Shown in pieces: positions 1-7,893 of a stretch of DNA of 8,000 nt. Both the position numbers and the translations under genes were made by a program. Under the pieces are notes generated by a model. That model did not search any database and was not told the origin of the DNA. It saw nothing but the letters and a program-made list of their open reading frames with translations. Each line of letters begins with the position of its first letter. The first letter of the stretch is position 1. Source of the DNA: DASWJZ01 sp964487455 (lineage in GTDB: Bacteria > Pseudomonadota > Alphaproteobacteria > Rhizobiales > Afifellaceae); NCBI GenBank assembly GCA_964487455.1, contig CAZARE010000010.1, positions 1-8,000 on the forward strand, written 5' to 3'.

Positions 1-2270
<2,270 letters not shown>

Positions 2271-2275
2271 GCTTA

Positions 2276-2282
2276 TCCTTCC
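2276..2282 (-). promoter_or_regulatory. Shine-Dalgarno sequence of secA
   Basis: The minus strand reads GGAAGGA, then five bases, then the secA ATG. This is a near-complete anti-16S match and decides the start codon. Confidence 0.85.
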
Positions 2283-2344
2283 TGATCGGCAGCGCGGGCG
2301 CCGGAGACCGGCTCACGCGCCCTCACAATCGCGCGCAACAGCGG

Positions 2345-2368
2345 CTGAGACTCAGGCGGCGATCGCCG
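2345..2368. promoter_or_regulatory. Tandem palindromes in the secA / isomerase spacer
   Basis: Two perfect inverted repeats lie one base apart: CTGAGACTCAG (2345-2355, single central base) and CGGCGATCGCCG (2357-2368, no central gap). The first contains GACTC, a GANTC site of the alphaproteobacterial CcrM methyltransferase. They sit inside the predicted secA leader and upstream of the isomerase gene. They may be an operator, RNA structure, or chance in GC-rich DNA. Confidence 0.3.
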
Positions 2369-2409
2369 TACATGGGGCAGTTTGCGGCAGTGGACTGCGG
2401 GTCCCGCGA

Positions 2410-2438
2410 CAGATAAGAACGGGCCAAAGCTCTGTCAA
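2410..2438 (-). promoter_or_regulatory. Candidate sigma-70 promoter of secA
   Basis: On the minus strand a perfect -35 box TTGACA (2438-2433) is separated by exactly 17 bases from a -10-like TATCTG (2415-2410). Transcription would start near 2403 and give a secA leader of about 130 nucleotides. Box sequence, spacing and location upstream of secA all agree; no experimental support is visible. Confidence 0.6.
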
Positions 2439-2493
2439 CGCTGGCGCGCGCGCCGATTTCCCCCGTCGCCGCGTCTCCGAACCGGGAGTTCAT

Positions 2494-3426
2494 ATGCCCC
2501 CCATCATGAGGCTCGGCGCCGCGGCGTCGGCTGTCGTCTTGCTGCTTGCCGCCGGCGCGCTTTCCGCCGGCGCCCAGGAGACGACCGAATCGAACGCGGC
2601 GCAGGCGGCGCAAACGCCGCGCGAACCGAACGCGGTCGTGGCGCGCGTCGGCGGCGAGACCGTGACCGAAGAAGATCTCCGATTCGCCCGCGAGGCGTTC
2701 GAAGGCGAGCTGACGAACGTGCCGGAGGCGGAGCGCCGGAGCGTCATCATCGACGCCTTCGTGAACATGCAGCTGCTGGCGCTTGCAGCCCGCGACGCGG
2801 GTCTGGACGACACGGAGGAGTTCGCCGCGCGCATCGAGTTCTTCAAGCTGCAGGCCTTGCGCAACGCCTATGTTCGGAACGCCATCGTCGACGGGCTGAG
2901 CGAGGAGGACCTCCAGCAGGGCTATCAGACGCTGGTGGTCGAGCAGCATACGCCGCAGCAGCAAGTGCATGCGCGGCACATCCTCCTTGAGACGGAGGCG
3001 GCCGCCGAGCAGGTCATCGAGGAGCTGCAAGGTGGCGCCTCCTTCGAGGAATTGGCGAAGCAGTCGAAGGATCCCTCCGGCCAGAGCGGCGGCGACCTGG
3101 GCTTCTTCGGCAAGGGGCAGATGGTGAAGCCTTTCGAGGACGCGGCGTTCGCGCTTCAGCCCGGAGAGATCACCGAGGAGCCGGTCGAGAGCGAATTCGG
3201 CTGGCACGTGATCAGGGTTGAGGAGACGCGGATGAGCGAGCCTCCCGCTTTCTCCGAGGTCGAGCCGCAGCTGCGCAATTACCTTGTGCGCCAGCGGTTC
3301 GAGACCGTGCTTACGGAGCTGCGCGACAAATACGCCGTGGAGATCGTTGGCGCGCCGGAGGTCGCGGACGAAGCGGGCGAGGCGACGGAGGTCGAGCCCG
3401 GGTCGGGCGAGGCCTCGCAAAACTGA
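2494..3426 (+). CDS. Exported parvulin-type peptidyl-prolyl cis-trans isomerase
   Basis: A 310-residue periplasmic folding factor of the PpiC/SurA-like rotamase family, which isomerises X-Pro bonds in exported proteins. Residues 1-27 form a clear Sec signal peptide: short start with R6, hydrophobic core to about residue 23, and an AGA|QE signal peptidase I site after A27; there is no lipobox cysteine. Residues 40-150 form a helical SurA-N-like chaperone region. The parvulin domain spans about 158-250 with HARHILL (H159, H162), GGDLGFF (D201) and FGWHVIRVEE (H238), the expected active-site positions. The last 30 residues are acidic and low in complexity. The ATG at 2494 is preferred over the in-frame ATG at 2506 because GGGAG lies five bases upstream. 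argJ begins 14 bp after the stop, so the two are probably co-transcribed. The exact physiological client range cannot be inferred. Confidence 0.93.
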   Translation: MPPIMRLGAAASAVVLLLAAGALSAGAQETTESNAAQAAQTPREPNAVVARVGGETVTEEDLRFAREAFEGELTNVPEAERRSVIIDAFVNMQLLALAARDAGLDDTEEFAARIEFFKLQALRNAYVRNAIVDGLSEEDLQQGYQTLVVEQHTPQQQVHARHILLETEAAAEQVIEELQGGASFEELAKQSKDPSGQSGGDLGFFGKGQMVKPFEDAAFALQPGEITEEPVESEFGWHVIRVEETRMSEPPAFSEVEPQLRNYLVRQRFETVLTELRDKYAVEIVGAPEVADEAGEATEVEPGSGEASQN

Positions 3427-3440
3427 GCGCAGGCGGCGGG

Positions 3441-4682
3441 ATGGCGGGCAAGGCATCGCCCTTCGCGCCTGAGGCCTACTCGGAGCTGCCGGCGCTCGAC
3501 GGCGTTCGCCTTGCCACCGCCGAGGCCGGCATCCGCTACCGCGGCCGCACGGACCTGCTGCTCGTCGGCTTCGATCGCGCGGCGGCGGTCGCCGGCGTCT
3601 TCACCACCTCGCGCTGCGCCTCCGCGCCGGTGGAGTGGTGTCGGCAGCGCCTGCCGGGCGGGAAGGCGCGGGCGCTCGTCGTCAATTCCGGCAATGCCAA
3701 CGCCTTCACCGGCATGCGCGGCAGGCAGGCCGCGGAAGCGACGGCGGAGGCCGCTGCCGCCGCGCTTGGCTGTGCGCCCGACGAGGTGTTTCTCGCTTCA
3801 ACCGGAGTCATCGGGGAACCGCTCGATCCGGCCCCGTTCGCTGCGCATCTCGGCCGGCTGGCGTCAGAGGCGCGGGCCGGCGGCTTCCTCGACGCCGCGC
3901 GCGCCATCATGACCACGGATACCTTTCCGAAGGTGGCCACCCGGCGCGTCTCCATCGGGAACGGCCATGTCGTGATCAACGGCATCGCCAAGGGCGCCGG
4001 CATGATCGCGCCCGACATGGCGACCATGCTTGCCTTCGTCTTCACCGACGCGCCGATCGGCCAACCCGCCCTGCAAGCGTGCCTGACCCATGCGGTCGCC
4101 GGCAGCTTCAACGCCATCACCATCGACGGCGACACCTCGACCTCCGACACGGTGCTCCTCTTCGCCACGGGCGCTGCCGCCGCAAGCGGCGTGCCGGCGC
4201 TGGAGGGGGCCGCGGACGAATCGCTTGCGTCGTTCCGCGCGGCGCTCGCCGATCTCTGCCGCGATCTTGCGCAGCAGATTGTGCGCGACGGCGAGGGCGC
4301 GACGAAGTTCGTTGAGGTGAGCGTGGTCGGCGCCGAGTCCGACGCCTCGGCGAAGCGCATTGCGCTTTCCATCGCCAACTCGCCGCTGGTGAAGACCGCG
4401 CTTGCCGGCGGGGACGCGAACTGGGGCCGGGTCGTGATGGCGGTCGGCAAGGCGGGTGAGCCGGCCGACCGCGACCGCCTCTCCATCTGGTTCGGCGAGC
4501 ACCGCGTTGCTTTCGCCGGCGAGCGCGACCCGTCCTATTCGGAGGAGGCGGTGTCCGAATACATGAAGAACGCCGAGCTTCTCTTGCGCGTCGATCTCGG
4601 CCTCGGCGCCGGCCGCGCCACGGTGTGGACCTGCGACCTCACCGCCGACTATATCGCCATCAACGCGGATTACCGGAGCTGA
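3441..4682 (+). CDS. argJ: Glutamate N-acetyltransferase / ornithine acetyltransferase ArgJ
   Basis: ArgJ moves the acetyl group from N-acetylornithine to glutamate, recycling it in the cyclic arginine pathway; some members also use acetyl-CoA to acetylate glutamate. The 413-residue product has the usual length. Visible hallmarks: NSGNANAFTG, STGVIGEPL (T121-G122, oxyanion-hole pair), MTTDTFPK (T158-K164), and KGAGMIAPDMATML, where self-cleavage is expected between A194 and T195, making T195 the N-terminal nucleophile of the beta chain. The C terminus INADYRS is typical. The ATG at 3441 follows the isomerase stop by 14 bp with only a weak GGCGGG ribosome site, which fits translation within a shared transcript. 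Whether it is mono- or bifunctional cannot be read from sequence alone; it depends in part on whether a separate argA-type enzyme exists elsewhere in the genome. Confidence 0.97.
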   Translation: MAGKASPFAPEAYSELPALDGVRLATAEAGIRYRGRTDLLLVGFDRAAAVAGVFTTSRCASAPVEWCRQRLPGGKARALVVNSGNANAFTGMRGRQAAEATAEAAAAALGCAPDEVFLASTGVIGEPLDPAPFAAHLGRLASEARAGGFLDAARAIMTTDTFPKVATRRVSIGNGHVVINGIAKGAGMIAPDMATMLAFVFTDAPIGQPALQACLTHAVAGSFNAITIDGDTSTSDTVLLFATGAAAASGVPALEGAADESLASFRAALADLCRDLAQQIVRDGEGATKFVEVSVVGAESDASAKRIALSIANSPLVKTALAGGDANWGRVVMAVGKAGEPADRDRLSIWFGEHRVAFAGERDPSYSEEAVSEYMKNAELLLRVDLGLGAGRATVWTCDLTADYIAINADYRS

Positions 4683-4683
4683 G

Positions 4684-4706
4684 CTCCGCCTGCCGCCGTG
4701 GCGGAG
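4684..4706 (+). terminator. Stem-loop just after argJ, possible weak terminator
   Basis: CTCCGCC (4684-4690) pairs perfectly with GGCGGAG (4700-4706) around a nine-base loop, starting two bases after the argJ stop codon. No U-tract follows, so it is not a canonical intrinsic terminator; it could be a 3' end stabiliser or chance. Confidence 0.3.
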
Positions 4707-4787
4707 GCGCCTCCATCGTTCGGCGGGGCTGAGAGGAACTTGCGGAGCACAATGCGTGCAAGGCCGGGCAGCCAGGCGAGGGACTTC

Positions 4788-5387
4788 ATGAAACACGCTG
4801 AGCTTGAGTTCTGGTTCGAGTATGGCAGCACCTATACGTACCTGACGGTCGCGCGGATGGAGTCGGTTGCGCTGGCGAAGGGCCTCTCTGTTCTTTGGAG
4901 ACCGTTCCTGCTGATGCCCATCCTGATCGAACACGGCCTGGATAAGGGGCCTTTCCTCGGCCATCCGGCCAAGCTGCGCTACATGTGGCGCGATCTGGAA
5001 CGAAGGGCGAAGCGCCATGAGTTGGGCTACCGCAGACCCTCCGCCTATCCGCCAAATACGCTTCTGACTGCCCGCATCGGGCTCTTGGGGCAGAGGGAGG
5101 GGTGGTGCGCGGACTTCACGAGAGAAGTGTTCCGCCTACATTGGACTGAGGACGTATCCATCGGGTCCGATGACAACATCCGTCGTAGCCTCGCTTCGGT
5201 CGGCAAAGATGTGCACGACATTCGGGGGGCGGCGGAGACGGAGGCCAACAAGCGCGCCCTGCGAGATCAAACCTCGAAAGCCAGGGACCTCGGTATCTTC
5301 GGCTCACCGACCTTCGTCGTCGGCGAGGAGACTTTCTGGGGCGACGACCGGCTGGAGGATGCGATCGAATTCGCCGGCTCCGAATGA
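4788..5387 (+). CDS. 2-hydroxychromene-2-carboxylate isomerase-like DsbA-fold protein
   Basis: A 199-residue cytoplasmic protein of the HCCA isomerase / kappa glutathione-transferase-like branch of the DsbA family. Known members use glutathione to isomerise 2-hydroxychromene-2-carboxylate in naphthalene breakdown, but many chromosomal homologues have no known substrate. The N-terminal strand FWFEYGSTYTYL places S14 where the catalytic serine of NahD-type enzymes lies; there is no CxxC, so it is not a disulfide oxidoreductase. A helical insert follows (YPPNTLLTAR near residue 90), and the fold ends with GIFGSPTFVVG (cis-proline P174) and FWGDDRLEDA. The ATG at 4788 is chosen because GAGGGA lies just upstream and the family starts here; an in-frame ATG at 4752 (GGAG four bases ahead) would add 12 residues. 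Eight of 20 arginines use AGA, AGG or CGA, unlike argJ. No aromatic-degradation genes are nearby, so the substrate is unknown. Confidence 0.88.
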   Translation: MKHAELEFWFEYGSTYTYLTVARMESVALAKGLSVLWRPFLLMPILIEHGLDKGPFLGHPAKLRYMWRDLERRAKRHELGYRRPSAYPPNTLLTARIGLLGQREGWCADFTREVFRLHWTEDVSIGSDDNIRRSLASVGKDVHDIRGAAETEANKRALRDQTSKARDLGIFGSPTFVVGEETFWGDDRLEDAIEFAGSE

Positions 5388-5476
5388 CGCTCGATTGATG
5401 CGAACGGATCAAGGCTGGCACCCGGTCTCCTCCAAGACGTTTCCTCGCCGGAAATGCTTGGCAGATGGTTCGGGCT

Positions 5477-5493
5477 GAGGGAGAAGCGCTCCC
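5477..5493 (+). promoter_or_regulatory. Hairpin overlapping the mutT ribosome binding site
   Basis: GGGAG (5479-5483), part of the Shine-Dalgarno stretch GAGGGAG, is complementary to CTCCC (5489-5493), which directly abuts the mutT ATG, with a five-base loop. Folding would hide the ribosome site and hold mutT translation low. Only five base pairs, so stability is uncertain. Confidence 0.35.
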
Positions 5494-5895
5494 ATGCCCT
5501 CGCTCCTCCTCGTCGCCGCTTGCGCGCTGATCGATCCGGACGGGCGCGTGCTCATCGCCCAGCGGCCGGAAGGCAAGCCCATGGCCGGCCTCTGGGAATT
5601 CCCCGGCGGCAAGGTGGAGCCGGGCGAGACGCCGGAGGCGACCGTCATCCGGGAGCTCCGGGAGGAGCTCTCCCTGAAGGTTACCGAAGCGTGTCTGGCC
5701 CCCCTGACCTTTGCCAGTCACGATTACGGAGAATTTCATATTTTATTGCCACTCTTTGTTTGCAGAAGGTGGGAAGGCTCGCCGCAGCCGCGGGAAGCCC
5801 AGCAAATCCGATGGGTCCGGGCGAACCGGTTGCGCCAGTTTCCGATGCCTCCCGCCGACGAACCGCTGATCGGCCATCTGGCTGATCTGCTTTGA
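5494..5895 (+). CDS. mutT: MutT-type Nudix hydrolase (8-oxo-dGTP diphosphatase family)
   Basis: MutT proteins hydrolyse 8-oxo-dGTP to the monophosphate and so prevent A:T to C:G mutations. The 133-residue product is of normal MutT length. It begins with a hydrophobic strand ending in CALIDPDGRVLIAQRP, then LWEFPGGKVEPGE, leading into the Nudix box: G39, E45, R53-E54-L55, E57-E58. The catalytic metal-binding glutamates are present, but the glycine usual near the end of the box is S60. The C-terminal IRWVRANRLRQFPMPPADEPL matches the MutT sub-family (substrate-pocket end). Between about 5715 and 5765 the gene is visibly AT-richer than its surroundings, without breaking the frame. The ATG follows an SD stretch at ten bases. 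The pilin gene begins seven bases after the stop. In rhizobia mutT usually lies shortly downstream of argJ, supporting the assignment; a different oxidised nucleotide substrate is possible. Confidence 0.92.
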   Translation: MPSLLLVAACALIDPDGRVLIAQRPEGKPMAGLWEFPGGKVEPGETPEATVIRELREELSLKVTEACLAPLTFASHDYGEFHILLPLFVCRRWEGSPQPREAQQIRWVRANRLRQFPMPPADEPLIGHLADLL

Positions 5896-5902
5896 GCAAA
5901 GG

Positions 5903-6112
5903 GTGAAGTCCTTGATCCTGCGCCTGGGCTTGAAACGCTATTGGTCGGACCAGAGCGCCGCGACGGCGATCGAATACGGTTTGATCGTCGGGATCATCGC
6001 GGTCGCCATCCTCGGTATCTCGGCGACGGGCGGCGCGCTCTCGACGCTCTACGAGAGCCTCGAGGACATCATCGCCGGTCTCGGCGGAGGCGGTGAGGGG
6101 GAAGAGGACTAG
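5903..6112 (+). CDS. Flp/Fap-type pilin subunit (class III prepilin)
   Basis: A 69-residue small prepilin of the Flp family, the building block of tight-adherence (Tad) pili. The leader is MKSLILRLGLKRYWSDQSA; the mature part would start ATAIEYGLIVG with E24 at +5 and Y25 at +6, the conserved Flp signature, followed by a hydrophobic helix to about residue 45. Position -1 is alanine (A19) where Flp pilins usually have glycine. The tail GGGGEGEED is glycine-rich and acidic. The GTG at 5903 is chosen because it yields the standard MKxL leader; a TTG at 5912 has better spacing from AAAGGG but would shorten the leader. It starts seven bases after the mutT stop, so it may be read from the same transcript. 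No cpa/tad assembly or prepilin peptidase genes lie in the window. Its last 44 bp overlap the convergent methyltransferase gene. Confidence 0.9.
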   Translation: MKSLILRLGLKRYWSDQSAATAIEYGLIVGIIAVAILGISATGGALSTLYESLEDIIAGLGGGGEGEED

Positions 6113-6992
6113 TACCTCGCTTGTCGCGCCCGAGCACCGCCGCGAGGCTGACCTGTCCCGAGCCCCGCCGTGCCGACTTTTGCTGGCCCTCATCCGGGGC
6201 CCAGCCCGACAGCGAGACGATTTCGAAGGTGGCGCGCACGCGTCCGTCGGCATCGCTGAAGCACTCCGCGTAGATTTCCGCCGCGCGCCGAAAGAGCCGT
6301 CGGCCCGGCGGTCGCCGCTCGCGCTGCGTTAGCGCGTTGGTGGCGCCCATCGCCTTGAGGTCGGTGAAGAGCCCGAAAGCGGACTCGTACCGCACGGTCA
6401 GCACGTCGCGGTCGGCGACTGGGAGCGCGAAGCCCGCGCGCTGCAGCAGCGCGCCAAGGTCGCGCGTATCGGCGGTCGGGACGACGCGCGGGCTGGCGCC
6501 GCCGCGCAGCTCGCTCTCCGCCGTAAACAACGCCTCGCGCAGCTCGGTGAGCGTTCGCCCCCCGGTCATGGCGGCGAGGAACAGTCCGTCGGGGCGTAGC
6601 GCCGTGCGGATCTGCACGAGCGCGCCGGGGAGATCGTTGCTGAACTGAAGCGCCAGCGTCGACGCGAAGAGGTCGATGGAGGCGGGGGCGAGCGGCAGCG
6701 TCTCCTCGTCGCCGACGGCGCCGCTCGGGCTGGAGTCTGAGAAGGCCGCTTCGGTGGCCTCCAGGCGAAACACCTTCCCGACCTTGCCGCTGTGCGCCAG
6801 CGCCCGCGCCAGCGCGGCGCTCTGCCCGCCATGCGCCACGGCGATCGGGAATCGACGCTCTATTCCGGCCAGCCGCTCGGCGAGGTCCTCGATGACGCGC
6901 TCCATGAGAAATGTGGCGCCGCGATCGCCGCGCGCGCCGGCGCGCTTCATGCGGCGGCGCAGAAGCGCCTTATCGATGATCTCGGCAACCAT
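6069..6992 (-). CDS. BioC/NDUFAF5-like class I SAM-dependent methyltransferase
   Basis: A 307-residue protein related to the BioC / NDUFAF5 methyltransferases; in Rhizobiales such a gene commonly neighbours comF and grxC. The N terminus (IIDKALLRRR, then FLMERVIEDLAERL) matches that group, which supports the ATG at 6992-6990; GGAAG lies ten bases ahead. The middle contains DEETLPLAPASIDLFAS (motif II region, about residues 95-111), LQFSNDLPGALVQIRTALRPDGLF (motif III region, about 115-138) and GGRTLTELREAL. The C-terminal LSGWAPDEGQQK is also typical. Unusually, motif I, where a DxGxGxG SAM-binding loop is expected, reads IAVAHGGQSAAL (I50-L61). Substrate unknown: homologues include a mitochondrial complex I arginine hydroxylase/assembly factor and malonyl-ACP methyltransferase. 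The last 15 codons run antisense into the pilin gene, giving an arginine- and proline-rich extension beyond the usual end. Confidence 0.85.
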   Translation of the reverse strand: MVAEIIDKALLRRRMKRAGARGDRGATFLMERVIEDLAERLAGIERRFPIAVAHGGQSAALARALAHSGKVGKVFRLEATEAAFSDSSPSGAVGDEETLPLAPASIDLFASTLALQFSNDLPGALVQIRTALRPDGLFLAAMTGGRTLTELREALFTAESELRGGASPRVVPTADTRDLGALLQRAGFALPVADRDVLTVRYESAFGLFTDLKAMGATNALTQRERRPPGRRLFRRAAEIYAECFSDADGRVRATFEIVSLSGWAPDEGQQKSARRGSGQVSLAAVLGRDKRGTSPLPPHRLRRDRR

Positions 6993-7042
6993 TTGGGCGG
7001 CTCTTCCCCGCGCGGCGTTCGGCTTTCGCGGGTCTTCGCGCC

Positions 7043-7072
7043 GCGATACCATGCTTTGATGCTGGCGCTCAA
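7043..7072 (-). promoter_or_regulatory. Possible promoter of the methyltransferase gene
   Basis: On the minus strand TTGAGC (7072-7067) and TATCGC (7048-7043) are 18 bases apart, about 50 bases upstream of the methyltransferase ATG and overlapping the comF start. Match to consensus is only moderate. Confidence 0.3.
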
Positions 7073-7814
7073 ACGCACGGACGGGCCTTGGAGCATGCGG
7101 CGCTTGTGGGCGGGGGCCGCCGACCTTCTCCTGCCGCCCACCTGCCCGGTGTGTGGGGGCGCCGTCGCCGACAGTCATGCGCTCTGCGCCGGCTGCTGGT
7201 CGACGATCCGCTTCATCGCGCCGCCGATCTGCCCGGTCTACGGCACGCCGTTCAGCCACGAGATGGGGGAGGGGATCGTTTCCGCGGCGGCGCTGGCCGA
7301 TCCGCCGCCGTTCGGCCGCGCGCGGTCCGCGGCCATCTACGGCGACGCCGCGCGGCGGCTGGTGCATCAGCTGAAATACCACGATCGCCCGCACCTGGCC
7401 CAGGTGATGGCCATGACCATGCGCCGCGCGGCCCCCGATCTTCTAGCGGACGCGATGCTCATCGTTCCGGTCCCGCTCTACCGCTGGCGGTTGTGGGGTC
7501 GGCGCTTCAACCAAGCGGCGCTGCTCGCCGACGGCCTCTCGAAGCTCACCGGGGTTCCCGTAAATCCCTTTGTTCTGCAAAGAGTTAAGGCCACTCGGCA
7601 GCAGGTGGGGCTGAGCGCCAAGCAGCGCGCGGAAAACGTGCGCGGCGCCTTCCACACGGCACCCCGACATGCCCCCCACATCGCCCAGGTGCGCGTTCTC
7701 CTGGTGGATGACGTTTACACTTCCGGCGCGACCGCCAAGGCGGCGACGCGCGCGCTCCTGCGCGCTGGCGCGGCCTCGGTGGACGTGCTCACCTTCGCGC
7801 GGGTGGCGCCGTAG
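7059..7814 (+). CDS. comF: ComF family protein (zinc-ribbon plus phosphoribosyltransferase domain)
   Basis: ComF/GntX proteins carry a small N-terminal zinc ribbon and a type I phosphoribosyltransferase fold; in naturally competent bacteria ComF is needed for uptake or processing of transforming DNA, elsewhere the role is unclear. The 251-residue product has LLLPPTCPVCGG (C29, C32), LCAGCW (C43, C46) and a further C58 whose CPVY context lacks a fourth-pair cysteine (Y61). The core has RLVHQLKYHDR, IVPVPLYRWRLWGRRFNQA, ATRQQVGLSAKQRAENVRGAF and the PRPP-binding loop VLLVDDVYTSGAT (V214-T225; D217, D218). The ATG at 7059 is used, but it lacks a good ribosome site; the ATG at 7095 (240 residues) is an alternative, and neither choice touches the domains. 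It is divergent from the methyltransferase gene with a 66-bp gap. Identification of the family is firm. Confidence 0.93.
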   Translation: MLALKRTDGPWSMRRLWAGAADLLLPPTCPVCGGAVADSHALCAGCWSTIRFIAPPICPVYGTPFSHEMGEGIVSAAALADPPPFGRARSAAIYGDAARRLVHQLKYHDRPHLAQVMAMTMRRAAPDLLADAMLIVPVPLYRWRLWGRRFNQAALLADGLSKLTGVPVNPFVLQRVKATRQQVGLSAKQRAENVRGAFHTAPRHAPHIAQVRVLLVDDVYTSGATAKAATRALLRAGAASVDVLTFARVAP

Positions 7815-7831
7815 GCCCGCCCGCCGCGGCT

Positions 7832-7860
7832 TTGGCAATTTCCAGCGGAATCGCTATATC
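7832..7860 (+). promoter_or_regulatory. Candidate sigma-70 promoter of grxC
   Basis: TTGGCA (7832-7837) and TATATC (7855-7860) are separated by 17 bases in the short comF-grxC gap. Transcription would start near 7867, leaving a leader of about 27 bases before the grxC ATG. It suggests grxC is not solely dependent on read-through from comF. Confidence 0.6.
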
Positions 7861-7893
7861 TCTGAGCTGGAACGCGTTTCTGTCAGAGGCGGA

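Noticed and set aside
2323..3456. A 377-codon minus-strand frame opposite the isomerase gene
   Set aside because: Antisense shadow of a clear parvulin gene, with no ribosome site or recognisable domain.
3536..5018. Long minus-strand frames opposite argJ and the following gene
   Set aside because: Both are antisense shadows; argJ and the HCCA-isomerase-like protein carry full family motifs on the plus strand.
6792..7058. An upstream extension of comF
   Set aside because: It lies opposite the methyltransferase coding sequence and the known ComF N terminus begins close to the zinc-ribbon cysteines.
7144..7245. A damaged zinc ribbon in ComF because C58 lacks a paired cysteine (Y61)
   Set aside because: From memory, rhizobial ComF proteins also lack the last cysteine at this place, so it is probably normal for the group.
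6993..7394. An N-terminal extension of the methyltransferase up to 7394
   Set aside because: The added sequence runs antisense through comF and looks like nothing in the family; the ATG at 6992 matches the normal start of homologues.
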